Source: LMUY01 sp964247705 (lineage in GTDB: Bacteria > Pseudomonadota > Alphaproteobacteria > Acetobacterales > Acetobacteraceae). Taken from it: DNA of 64,000 bases. This document shows positions 17,665 through 26,358 of this stretch, in pieces. The DNA lies in assembly GCA_964247705.1 (NCBI GenBank), contig CAXTVQ010000011.1, forward strand, positions 13,105 through 77,104, written 5' to 3'. The position numbers were made by a program, and so were the translations under genes. Under the pieces are notes generated by a model. It saw only the letters and a list, made by a program, of their open reading frames with translations. It searched no databases and had not been told where the DNA came from. Within the stretch, counting starts at the first letter, position 1. Every line of letters begins with the position of its first letter.

Positions 17665-18645
17665 GTGTGGTTGACGGCGGTAACGCGGTTGCTCGACGAA
17701 GAAGACATCGTCGAGCAATTCGTACGGCACAACGCGGCGTTCGTGCAGTCGCACATCTTCCTCGACAACGGCAGCGGCGACCGCAGCCTGGACATCTTGG
17801 CCGCTTTGCAGCGGGAGGGAGTCCATCTCTCGGTCTATCGCAACGCTTCGCCGGTCTTCGTGGAGCCGATCTTCAATACTGCATTGATGAACCTTGCGAT
17901 TGCCGAACGGGCGACCGATTGGGTGGTGTTCCTGGACTGCGACGAATTCCTCGATGAACGAGGAGCAGGGTCCGGTCTACAGCCTGCCTTGGCCTGTCTG
18001 GGTCATGACGTCGCGTCCGTACGGGTGCCGCTGGTGACGTATGCTGCGGCGACGGAGGCGAGCGTTGAGGCCGTGACCTGCATGGAGCAGTTGGTGTTCC
18101 GGCTGGCTGAGGAGGAGACCGCCTACAAGGTGATCGTCCGTGCCCCACCGGCCGGCTGCCACGTTGCGGTCGGCGCAGGTGCGCATTTTTCATACCTCGA
18201 CGGGCATCTGGTCGCCTCCCCCGTTCTCGACGGTGTTCGGTTGGCGCATTACCCGGAGCGCTCGGCGGTGCAGGTGGCCAGGAAGGCGATCCTTGGCTGG
18301 TTGAAGGTACTGGCCACTGGCAAGGAGGGCGTAGAGTCGAGGTGGAGCGAGCAATACCGGCCGGCGTTCGAAGCCTTGCGCAACGATCCGGCCGGATGGT
18401 TGGCGCGGGCGCACCAGTCATTGACCACGCGGGGGCGGGGCCAGGGGCTGGTACTCGACCCCGTGGCATACCGAGGCGGGCCGCTGACGCTAACGGCGCC
18501 GGGAGATGCTCGGCAGCAGAGTCTGACAGCGCTGTTGCGGTATGCGGAGCGATTGGCCGAGGCGCATGGCCGGTTGATGGATGCGCTGCCGGGGGTCGGC
18601 GAAGTCGTGGTGAAGGAGGCCTCGACGTTTGTGCGCGTCCTTTAA
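17665..18645 (+). CDS. Glycosyltransferase family 2-like protein
   Basis: This 326-residue protein starts at GTG 17665, 21 nt after pppA on the same strand. The N-terminus VTRLLDEEDIVEQFVRHNAA, then FLDNGSGDRSLDIL and the acidic metal site VVFLDCDEFLD (DCDEF 91-95), are typical of small GT-A glycosyltransferases that use nucleotide sugars. A histidine-containing segment HFSYLDGHLVASP follows. It has no membrane helices, so it is probably cytoplasmic. It may be cotranscribed with the T6SS operon or belong with the sugar genes further right. Donor and acceptor cannot be inferred. Confidence 0.8.
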   Translation: MWLTAVTRLLDEEDIVEQFVRHNAAFVQSHIFLDNGSGDRSLDILAALQREGVHLSVYRNASPVFVEPIFNTALMNLAIAERATDWVVFLDCDEFLDERGAGSGLQPALACLGHDVASVRVPLVTYAAATEASVEAVTCMEQLVFRLAEEETAYKVIVRAPPAGCHVAVGAGAHFSYLDGHLVASPVLDGVRLAHYPERSAVQVARKAILGWLKVLATGKEGVESRWSEQYRPAFEALRNDPAGWLARAHQSLTTRGRGQGLVLDPVAYRGGPLTLTAPGDARQQSLTALLRYAERLAEAHGRLMDALPGVGEVVVKEASTFVRVL

Positions 18646-18700
18646 AGATTGATGTCGCTGCGAACGACGCGAACCTGCAGTACGCAGGCCGAACTGGCTT

Positions 18701-20299
18701 TCAGTGCTCCGGGCCAGGCTGCGCGGCAGCCCCGATGGCGCGCAGGTTCTTAAGCGCCGTCTGGTCGTGTTGTGCTGCCGCCAGCCGCCACAGCCGAGCC
18801 GCTTCATGCATGTCCTTGCGAAGGCCGCCGCGTCCTTGGGCATACATGACGCCCAGGTTGGTTTCGGCTTCGTCCTCGCCGCTACTCTCGACCACTAGCG
18901 TCCAGAGGCGCACCGCCTCGCGTTCGTCACGTGCAACGCCGCGGCCGAACGAGTAGTCGGTCCCCAGCGATGTCATTGCCAGCGGGTAGCCCTGATCCGC
19001 GGCGAGCCGGTAGAGCCGGGCTGCTTCCGTCTGATCCTCTGCGACACCAGCGCCGATGGCATACATCGCGGCCAGACCATCTTGCCCCACCGCACTACCC
19101 CGGTCGGCCGCCAGTCGATACAGCCGCAGCGCTTCCGGCACGTCACCCATCCTGCCCGCGGCCCGGCCAGCGTAAGCCACGAACCGTACCTCGTTGGGCC
19201 ATTCCGCCATGGCTTGCGCGCAAGCGTCCCGCGCGCCGAACGGATCCAGCACGGCCATCTTCACGCCATCGGCGAACGCGGGCACCTTGCCCATGTCCGC
19301 CCGCGCCGGCTGTGCCAGGCGGTCACATTTCTGCACCGGCGCCGGACCGGGCGACTTGGTAGGGGCAGTATCAGCCGGGGCCGCGGATGGCGCCGTGGCT
19401 GGCACCGGCGGGGGCACGACGCTTGCTGGTATCGCAGGCGCGGCAGGCGCGACCGGTGGAGCCGCACTGCCAGGAACGAACTCGAACGTGCCGAGCGACT
19501 CGTCATACACCGCCGGCGTCTGGAGATGGCCCACGGAGCGCGCCAATGCGGCGACGGACTGGCGCACCCGCACCGCCACCTCCTGCACGCTCAGGCCGGG
19601 CACGCTCATCGTGCGGAGCCATTCCCGGGTGAACACCCCGTTCGGATTGGTATCCTTGTCGGACAGCCGGTCCAGCGCCGTCTGGTTCGCACCGGCGGAG
19701 TAGACCACCATCATCCCATCCGCGCTGGTGCCGCTCACCAAGCCCCTGGCCAGTTTCAGGGAACGGTCGGCCACGCGGAACGGGTTGTCACGGCAGGCGT
19801 CGATGATGGCGAGGGAGAACCGCGCCTGCGTTGCCGTCACCCTCTCCAGCATGCGGGACAGATCCATGCCGTCGGTCGCCACGTCGTCGGCTGTGTCTGG
19901 GTCGATGTCGGTGGGCAGCAAGTAATTGGCCGCACCGATCTGCACGCCGTGTCCGGCATAGTAAACCAGCGCCACGGTGTCTGTCGACAACCGGCCGACG
20001 AACTCGTCCACCGCGCGGTTCATGGTCCGGCGGTCGGCATCCTCGCGGTAGATCACCTCGAACCCGGTGGCGGTGAGCGCCCGACGCATGGCCCGGGCGT
20101 CCTCGACCGAGTTCTGCAGGCGGTCCACATGCGTGTAGGCGGCATTGCCGATCACCAGCGCCAGCCGGGTTTCAGCGTTTGCGGCGCCTGATACGAGGAT
20201 GGCCAGTCCGAGTAAGACAGGAATGAAAGACCGCAGACCAGGTAGCGGGACGTGCGTGAACAGGGAGGACCTGGTTTCCATCGGCAAAGCCACCTGCAT
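18701..20299 (-). CDS. Secreted caspase-like (peptidase C14) protein with Sel1 repeats
   Basis: This 532-residue protein begins with a signal peptide or membrane anchor (about 22-43, ending ANAE). Residues 45-275 form a caspase p20-like domain with RLALVIGNAAY, the catalytic-His motif YYAGHG (H117) and the catalytic-Cys motif IIDACRDNPF (C169). A proline/alanine linker follows. Residues about 375-525 hold three or four Sel1-type repeats (LYRLAADRGSAVGQDGLA, LGTDYSFGRGVARDEREAVR, LGVMYAQGRGG). Such caspase-Sel1 proteins are common in alphaproteobacteria, and their substrates are generally unknown. It converges on the glycosyltransferase. ATG 20281 has a better ribosome site (AGGTGG) than ATG 20299. 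A link to T6SS is only positional. Confidence 0.88.
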   Translation of the reverse strand: MQVALPMETRSSLFTHVPLPGLRSFIPVLLGLAILVSGAANAETRLALVIGNAAYTHVDRLQNSVEDARAMRRALTATGFEVIYREDADRRTMNRAVDEFVGRLSTDTVALVYYAGHGVQIGAANYLLPTDIDPDTADDVATDGMDLSRMLERVTATQARFSLAIIDACRDNPFRVADRSLKLARGLVSGTSADGMMVVYSAGANQTALDRLSDKDTNPNGVFTREWLRTMSVPGLSVQEVAVRVRQSVAALARSVGHLQTPAVYDESLGTFEFVPGSAAPPVAPAAPAIPASVVPPPVPATAPSAAPADTAPTKSPGPAPVQKCDRLAQPARADMGKVPAFADGVKMAVLDPFGARDACAQAMAEWPNEVRFVAYAGRAAGRMGDVPEALRLYRLAADRGSAVGQDGLAAMYAIGAGVAEDQTEAARLYRLAADQGYPLAMTSLGTDYSFGRGVARDEREAVRLWTLVVESSGEDEAETNLGVMYAQGRGGLRKDMHEAARLWRLAAAQHDQTALKNLRAIGAAAQPGPEH

Positions 20300-20440
20300 C
20301 TTCTCATCAACGCGCGTTCTATAGTGCTGAGTGTCCGCAACCGCCCGGCGCTTGGCAAGCCGATCGAACCTGTACCGTGACTGCCTTGAATGCAGCCTGA
20401 CGCCGTGCCAGCGTCAATCGTGCAGGAAAGAGGCAGGGTG

Positions 20441-22021
20441 ATGAAGCGACGGGGCTTGCTGGTCGGCGCTGCGGCAGTCCTGGCAGCCCCTGCTATCGTG
20501 CGGGCGGAGGGAGCGCAAACCCTGCGGTTCATCCCGCAGGCGGACCTCACGATCCTCGATCCGCATGTCAACACCGCCTACGTCACCCGCAACCACGGCT
20601 ACATGGTCTATGACACGCTCTACGGCATGAACGGCCGGTACGAGGCATCCGGCCAGATGGTCGCCGGCCACCGCGTCGAGGATGACGGGCGCCTCTGGAC
20701 GCTGACGCTGCGCGATGGGCTGCGCTGGCACGATGGCACGCCCGTCCTGGCGCGCGACTGCGTGGCGAGCATCCGGCGCTGGGGTGCCAAGGACACGTTC
20801 GGGCAGGCGTTGCTCGCCGCGACGGACGAGCTTTCGGCACCGGACGACCAGCGGATCGTATTCCGTCTCAAGCGTGCTTTCCCGCTTCTGCCGGCCGCGC
20901 TGGCGAAGACCGGCGTGTATATGCCGGCGATGATGCCCGAGCGGTTGGCCGTTACGGACCCGGCTATTCCGGTGAGCGAGATCGTCGGCAGCGGCCCGTT
21001 CCGCTGGAAGGCGGACGAGCGCGTTCCGGGGGCACGCGCGGTTTGGGAGCGCTATCCCGGCTACGTCCCAAATCCGTCCGGCCCACCCGACTACACCGCG
21101 GGAGCCAAGATCGCCTACCTCGACCGGGTCGTGTGGACGACGGTGCCCGACCCCGCCACCGCGGGTGCTGCATTGCAGGCCAACGAGACGGATTGGTGGG
21201 AGTATGCTGCCGCCGACCTCCTGCCGTTGCTGCGCCGGAACCGCCGCATCACGGCACGGGTGCAGGACCCGGCGGGGCAGTGCGCCCTGTTACGGATGAA
21301 CTGGCTGCAGCCACCATTCGACAATCCCAGGATCCGCCGCATCGTGCTGCACGCCGTTGTGCAGTCCGATTTTCTCACCGCCATGCTCGGCGACGACCCC
21401 GCGCTCTGGCACGACGGCGCCGGGGCGTTCACGCCGGGCACGCCGCTGGCCAACGACACCGGCATGCAGGCGATCCGCGGACCGCGCGACATCGATGCGT
21501 TGCGGCGCGACCTGGTGGCGGCTGGCTACAACGGCGAGACGGTGGCGCTCGTCGTGCCGACCGACTTCCCCAACCTGAAGGCGCTCTCCGATGTCGGGGC
21601 GGACATGCTGCGCAAGTTGGGCATGACGGTCGACTACCAGGCGACCGACTGGGGCACGCTGCTGGTGCGCCGGGCCAAGATGGACCCGGTCGATGCCGGC
21701 GGCTGGAGCCTGTTCTTCACCTTCAGCTCGGGCGTGGACATGGCGACGCCGGCGTCCAACCTGATGATGCGCGGCACGGGCAAGGCGGCCTGGTTCGGGT
21801 GGCCGACCGACCCGCGGCTGGAGGAGTTGAGGGACGCCTGGTTCGCCGCCGACGGCCTGCCGGCGCAGCAGGAGATCGCGGGCAAGCTGCAAAGCGAGGT
21901 GTTCGAGACCGTGCCGTTCGTGCCGCTGGGCCAGTACTTCCAGACGACGGCCTACCGCACCAGCGTGAGCGGTGTGCTGGACGGATTTGCCGCGTTCTGG
22001 AACGTCAAGCTGAATGCCTGA
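20441..22021 (+). CDS. ABC transporter substrate-binding protein, family 5 (peptide/opine type)
   Basis: This is an exported solute-binding protein of the DppA/OppA family, 526 residues from ATG 20441 (ribosome site AGAGG). The N-terminus MKRRGLLVGAAAVLAAPAI ends in a signal peptide with a basic start, possibly Tat-like. Family-5 features include LRFIPQADLTILDPH, YDTLYGMN, WTLTLRDGLRWHDGTPV and VFRLKRAFPLLPAALA. No permease or ATPase gene accompanies it here, so it is an orphan that must share a transporter encoded elsewhere. Its stop lies inside the start region of the HutD-like gene. Substrate is unknown. Confidence 0.92.
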   Translation: MKRRGLLVGAAAVLAAPAIVRAEGAQTLRFIPQADLTILDPHVNTAYVTRNHGYMVYDTLYGMNGRYEASGQMVAGHRVEDDGRLWTLTLRDGLRWHDGTPVLARDCVASIRRWGAKDTFGQALLAATDELSAPDDQRIVFRLKRAFPLLPAALAKTGVYMPAMMPERLAVTDPAIPVSEIVGSGPFRWKADERVPGARAVWERYPGYVPNPSGPPDYTAGAKIAYLDRVVWTTVPDPATAGAALQANETDWWEYAAADLLPLLRRNRRITARVQDPAGQCALLRMNWLQPPFDNPRIRRIVLHAVVQSDFLTAMLGDDPALWHDGAGAFTPGTPLANDTGMQAIRGPRDIDALRRDLVAAGYNGETVALVVPTDFPNLKALSDVGADMLRKLGMTVDYQATDWGTLLVRRAKMDPVDAGGWSLFFTFSSGVDMATPASNLMMRGTGKAAWFGWPTDPRLEELRDAWFAADGLPAQQEIAGKLQSEVFETVPFVPLGQYFQTTAYRTSVSGVLDGFAAFWNVKLNA

Positions 22022-22595
22022 TCCGATGCAAGTGATCCGCCATGCCGGCCTGCCCGTCAGCCGTTGGCCCAATGGGGCAGGGCGCAAAGCCGACATCGCC
22101 GTTGGCGACGGCTGGCTGGTCGGTTTCGCCTGGCTCGATGCCGATGCGCCGTTCTCCGATTACACCGGCCATGACCGCAGCATCATGCTGGTCGAGGGGC
22201 CTGGGTTCACCCTGGACTTTGCCGACGGCCGCTTGCTGGCGGTAACGGTGCCGTTCGTCCCCGTGGCGTTCGATGGCGGCTGGCCGGCACATTGCCGGAT
22301 CGCGGGGCCGAGCCGGGTGCTGAATGTCGTCACGCGCCGGACCAGCCTGGACCATCGTTTCACGACGGCTGCCGGGTCTCGCGTGGTGACTTCGAAACGG
22401 GGGCTGGCCCAGCTCCTCGTCGTGCTCCGTGGCACCGTCCAGCTTTCCGCTCCGGCGGCAACGGCCACGCTCGGCCTTTGGGACGCCGTCTGCTTCAAAG
22501 AAGCGCTGACGGCCGTTACGTCGGACGACGGTCTGCTGGCGTCCATCACGGTGACCAGGACCATCACGCGGCAAGGTTCCGACGCAGCGGCGTGA
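22014..22595 (+). CDS. HutD/Ves family protein
   Basis: This 193-residue cupin-like protein is of the HutD/Ves family, whose members occur with histidine-utilisation genes and are thought to be regulatory or stress-related. Recognisable parts are SRWPNGAGRKADIAVGDGW, FAWLDADAPFSDYTGHDRSI, MLVEGPGFTLDF and VLNVVTRR. ATG 22014 overlaps the upstream stop by 8 nt. ATG 22026 is an alternative. No hut genes are nearby, so its role here is open. Coupling to the family-5 binding protein suggests coexpression. Confidence 0.8.
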   Translation: MPDPMQVIRHAGLPVSRWPNGAGRKADIAVGDGWLVGFAWLDADAPFSDYTGHDRSIMLVEGPGFTLDFADGRLLAVTVPFVPVAFDGGWPAHCRIAGPSRVLNVVTRRTSLDHRFTTAAGSRVVTSKRGLAQLLVVLRGTVQLSAPAATATLGLWDAVCFKEALTAVTSDDGLLASITVTRTITRQGSDAAA

Positions 22596-22720
22596 TGGCT
22601 CCGACTGAATAACGGGTTGGTTTCGTTGTGACCGTCCGAAAACACCCGCTGCAGGAGCGTCACTCGCTCTTCACCTTTCATCAATCAGATTAGCGCAGAC
22701 TTGATCGGCGGCTCTTTTAA

Positions 22721-22734
22721 AGGAGGCTGATCTG
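22721..22734 (+). promoter_or_regulatory. Strong Shine-Dalgarno with CTG start codon
   Basis: AAAGGAGG ends at 22726 and is followed after five bases by CTG at 22732, in frame with the long TPR-glycosyltransferase gene. The first conventional start in frame, TTG 22810, has no comparable ribosome site. The in-frame stop upstream is at 22702-22704. Confidence 0.5.
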
Positions 22735-25700
22735 CAAGCCCAAAACGGTGCGCGCTACGCTGGGTCCCGCCTGGACTATCTGAAACGACTGTATGGAGAC
22801 GGCTGTGCGTTGCTGCAGGCCGGCCAGCATGAGCGTGCGGCGGACGCCTTCTCTGCCGCCCTCGCCGAAGCCCCTGATTTCGCCGATGCCGCACAAAACC
22901 TCGGCTGTTGCCTGGCGGTTATCGGCCGGCTCAAGGAAGCGGCCGCCACGTACGCCCTCGTCGTGCAGCTTCGCCCTTACAACGCCGGGTCGCGTTTCAA
23001 TCTTGGCTGCGTGCTGCTCGATGCCGGTGAGCACACCGAGGCCATCATCGTCCTGCGCGAGGCTGTGCGGCTCGATCCTGGCTTGGCGAAGCATCACACG
23101 ATGCTCGGCCAAGCCCTAATCGCGGCAGACCGGAAGGCCGAGGCATCGGCCGTGCTGCGAGAGGCAGCGCGGCTTGACGGCAGCAACCCGGCCGTACTGG
23201 CGTCGTTGGCCAGCTTGCTGGTGGACGAGGGCCAGTTTGAAGCCGCCGCCGGCGCCGCGATGCAAGCGGTAGAGCTTGCACCGGAGAACGCGCACGCTCA
23301 GGCCAATCTGGCGCGCGCGCTGCACTGCTTGAACCGTGGCGAGCAGGCCTTAGAGCCCGCCTTGGCTGCGGTGCGCCTCGCACCTTGCGCCAGCGGTGCG
23401 GTCACGACTCTCGGCGCCATCCATTATACACTCGGCAACTACGCCGAGGCCGCCGTCCACTCCCGCCGCGCCGCCCGGCTCGACCCGGCGCTCTACCAAG
23501 CCAAGATCAACGAGGCGCTCGCGCTGGAAGCGCTGGGCCGGCTGGAGGAGGCGGAAGCCGCCGGTTGGAAGGCGATCGCTCTGGCACCCCCGGAAAATGC
23601 CGAAGTCCGCCACAACCTCGCCAGCGTACTGCTTGCGTCGGGGCGGATGACCTCAGAGACCTGGACGCTCTACGAATCGCGTTTAAGACTAAACCCGGCC
23701 CTAGCGAAAATCGCCGCTCTCCCGCGCTGGGCGGGGGAAGACGTGGCGGGGCGGACGGTGTTGCTCCACAGCGAGCAGGGTTTTGGGGACACCATCCAGT
23801 TCGCCCGCTACCTTCCCCTGGTGAAGGCACGCGGGGCACGGGTCGTGCTTGCGGTACAACCCGCACTGCTGCGCCTGCTACGTGATATACCGGGCGCTGA
23901 CGCGGTCGTGTCGGCTCTGGCGCCCTTGCCGGCGTATGACGTGTTCTGCCCGTTGCTGAGCCTGCCCGGCATCTTTCGCACGGCGCTGGACACCATCCCA
24001 CCGCCGATCCCGCTCCTGCCCGACCCTGGGTTGGTCCAGCACTGGCAGCGGTCCAGCCATGACGGCTTGCAAGTCGGGCTGGTCTGGGCCGGCAGCCCCG
24101 GTTTCGTGCACGATCGCGCGCGCTCGGTTGGGCCGGCTTTGCTTGCTGCTCTTGCTGGCATCCCAGGTGTGGAACTGCATAGCCTTCAGCTTGCAGCAGC
24201 GCAGACCATTCCGGACTTGATCATAGACCGTATGGCACCGGTAACGGATTTCGCCGACACCGCCGCGATCATCGCCGGGCTGGATCTGATCATCGCCGTC
24301 GACTCGGCCGTGGCTCATCTCGCTGCCACTATGGGTAAGCAAGTCTGGCTGCTCTCCCGTTTCGTCGGTTGCTGGCGCTGGCTGCGCGACCGCGAGGACA
24401 GCCCTTGGTACCCCACGATGCACATCTATCGTCAGGCGCAGCCCGGCAATTGGGCTGCGGTCCTCGAGCGCGTCCGGGGCGATCTGTCGCGCCGTGTGGC
24501 CGGGCTTCCGGCCTTGTCGGCGCCGCCATCCGTCACAGTGCGCCGGACAACAGCGCTGGACGATCTGGACCTGCCGGACGGTGCCCCGCGTGCGGTGGTC
24601 GCGTTGGTAGGAGAGAACGAGAACGGCATCCTGCGCAGCGTAAGCCAAGACTTTATGGGTCTGCTCTCCAAGCACGGTCTATCCGGCCACGTCATCGACT
24701 TGACGGACCATTGCTGGCTGCCGGACCTTACGGACCTTGTAAATCGGGGTGTCCTGTTCGCCTGGGGATCAGCGGGTGTCGGTGCGCGGCTACAGCATCG
24801 GAACGGGAGTTTATGGGATGCGGTCAAGGTCCCCTTTGTCTCGGTGATGGCCGACTCGCCTTGTTGGATGCCAGCAAACCATCACGTGCCGTCCCGTTAC
24901 GTGGCGAATGGGTACATGTTCCGCGATTGGCTGAACATTCAACGGCGGCTGATCCGTTCACCGCAGATCAGTGGATTGCTGCAGCAGGCCGTGCTGCCCA
25001 ACCCGGCGGCCGATGACCTTGCGTGGACCGACCGGCCTCGGCGAATGGTCTTCGTCAAGACGGGGTGCGACCCAGCCCTCCATCAGGCAAAATGGCAGGC
25101 GTTGCCGCGGCGGTTTCGGGCCGTCCTGGAAGACTCCGCTGCCCTGGCGCTGCAGCAGGGCGTGAGTGACATCTCCGATACCGTGCTGCAGTGCCTCCGT
25201 GCCCAGGATCTGTTCGTTGAGACCCGGCCCGACCTTCTGTTCGGCCTCATGCAGGAGGTGGATGTATATGTCCGCGACTACCGTTCTACGGTAATGGCGC
25301 GAGCTCTGCTGAACCTCCCGGCCGAAATCATCGGCCGCGGCTGGGAGCACGTAGCTACGCCAGGGTGCAAGGCCCGGTTCAGGCCCGCGATCGACGGATC
25401 ACTGCTCGCAGGATTATATTCGGAGACCCAGTTCCTTTTGAACACAATGCCGAATTTCGCACATGGCACGCATGAGCGGGTGCTGAACGGGTTCGCGGCG
25501 AAATGCTGCGTCGTAACCAACGAGAATGCGGACATGCGGACCCGGTTCGGCGACTTGCCAAGCTACTTTGCCCTCGATACCGAGGCGTCCGGTCTGGCCG
25601 ACGAACTAGCGGAGCTGTTCAACACCAAGAGGCAGTTCGACGACTCGCTCGAGGCCGCCCACGCCCTCGTTCAGACGACCCACGCTCCGGAAATGTTCCT

Positions 25701-25770
25701 TCGAAGTATGATCGATTTGGCGCTCGAAGTCATGGCGGGCTCTGATTTCGAGTCATTCGGTTACGGCTAA
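22732..25770 (+). CDS. TPR-repeat protein fused to glycosyltransferase domains
   Basis: This large cytoplasmic protein has about 1012 residues from CTG 22732, or 986 from TTG 22810. The N-terminal third is a series of TPR repeats (AAQNLGCCLAVIGRLKEAAA, AGEHTEAIIVLREAVRLDP, LALEALGRLEEAEA). The middle resembles a GT-B heptosyltransferase-like or TPR-linked transferase domain, with LLHSEQGFGDTIQFARYLPL, VGLVWAGSPG and VDSAVAHLAATMGKQVW. The last 380 residues resemble CgeB-type glycosyltransferases (NFAHGTHERVLNGFAAKCC, ENADMRTRFGD). The fusion suggests a protein or glycan glycosyltransferase with a TPR acceptor-binding region. Its 3' end overlaps the convergent acetyltransferase by 18 nt. Acceptor and sugar are unknown. 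Confidence 0.8.
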   Translation: MQAQNGARYAGSRLDYLKRLYGDGCALLQAGQHERAADAFSAALAEAPDFADAAQNLGCCLAVIGRLKEAAATYALVVQLRPYNAGSRFNLGCVLLDAGEHTEAIIVLREAVRLDPGLAKHHTMLGQALIAADRKAEASAVLREAARLDGSNPAVLASLASLLVDEGQFEAAAGAAMQAVELAPENAHAQANLARALHCLNRGEQALEPALAAVRLAPCASGAVTTLGAIHYTLGNYAEAAVHSRRAARLDPALYQAKINEALALEALGRLEEAEAAGWKAIALAPPENAEVRHNLASVLLASGRMTSETWTLYESRLRLNPALAKIAALPRWAGEDVAGRTVLLHSEQGFGDTIQFARYLPLVKARGARVVLAVQPALLRLLRDIPGADAVVSALAPLPAYDVFCPLLSLPGIFRTALDTIPPPIPLLPDPGLVQHWQRSSHDGLQVGLVWAGSPGFVHDRARSVGPALLAALAGIPGVELHSLQLAAAQTIPDLIIDRMAPVTDFADTAAIIAGLDLIIAVDSAVAHLAATMGKQVWLLSRFVGCWRWLRDREDSPWYPTMHIYRQAQPGNWAAVLERVRGDLSRRVAGLPALSAPPSVTVRRTTALDDLDLPDGAPRAVVALVGENENGILRSVSQDFMGLLSKHGLSGHVIDLTDHCWLPDLTDLVNRGVLFAWGSAGVGARLQHRNGSLWDAVKVPFVSVMADSPCWMPANHHVPSRYVANGYMFRDWLNIQRRLIRSPQISGLLQQAVLPNPAADDLAWTDRPRRMVFVKTGCDPALHQAKWQALPRRFRAVLEDSAALALQQGVSDISDTVLQCLRAQDLFVETRPDLLFGLMQEVDVYVRDYRSTVMARALLNLPAEIIGRGWEHVATPGCKARFRPAIDGSLLAGLYSETQFLLNTMPNFAHGTHERVLNGFAAKCCVVTNENADMRTRFGDLPSYFALDTEASGLADELAELFNTKRQFDDSLEAAHALVQTTHAPEMFLRSMIDLALEVMAGSDFESFGYG

Positions 25771-26358
25771 GAAGGCCCCCCGTTCAATGCCTAGTGGGTT
25801 GGTCCAATACCCCGTTTCGTGGACTAACCGTGCATAGTCATCGCGCGTGACGCCAACGAGGATGCGATCCCAAAACCGGCCGTCACGGTAATGCCAGCGG
25901 CGTTGCCGCCCTTCTTCCTGCCATCCGCATTTCCCGACATACAGGCGCTGTGAAGCCAGATTGAACTCGATGATATCACCGTCGAGACGCTCAAGCCCCA
26001 GTTCATCGAACGCATAACGCATGATGGCCATCACGGCGTCCCGTCCAAATCCTTGCCCCCGCCGTTCCGACGGTCCGAGCATCATCCCATGGCGGGCGTG
26101 GCGGTTCTTCCAATCGAATTCGACCAAGTTGGCTGTGCCGATGATCTCGGTCTCACCGATGGGTTGAATGGCGAAACGTTGTGTCTGCGTATCCGCCGCT
26201 AGCCCGTCGAACCAGGCTTGGACACTCGCCATGCTGGACGGGAACCGCCAACTCCCCAGGCCAGCCCACAATCTCTCGTCATTCGCCCATTGATGCAGCA
26301 GGCCTAAATCCTCGGCCTCGATGGCCCGGAGCTGCACGCGCTTGCCGACAATCGCCAT
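25753..26358 (-). CDS. GNAT-family N-acetyltransferase (RimJ/RimL type)
   Basis: This 201-residue GNAT enzyme would transfer an acyl group from acyl-CoA to an amine, perhaps an amino sugar given its neighbours. It has the RimL-type start VGKRVQLRAIEAEDLGLLHQ, an acyl-CoA-binding loop SERRGQGFGRDAV and the C-terminal block FNLASQRLYVGKCGWQEEG. Its ATG overlaps the upstream methyltransferase stop by 1 nt, so the two are translationally coupled. The 3' end overlaps the convergent TPR-glycosyltransferase gene. Acetylation of a nucleotide-amino-sugar made by the DegT enzymes is a reasonable guess. Confidence 0.88.
   Translation of the reverse strand: MAIVGKRVQLRAIEAEDLGLLHQWANDERLWAGLGSWRFPSSMASVQAWFDGLAADTQTQRFAIQPIGETEIIGTANLVEFDWKNRHARHGMMLGPSERRGQGFGRDAVMAIMRYAFDELGLERLDGDIIEFNLASQRLYVGKCGWQEEGRQRRWHYRDGRFWDRILVGVTRDDYARLVHETGYWTNPLGIERGAFLAVTE

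Noticed and set aside
20441..22595. Complete peptide ABC importer operon
   Set aside because: Only the binding protein is present. The next gene is HutD-like, and no permease or ATPase follows.
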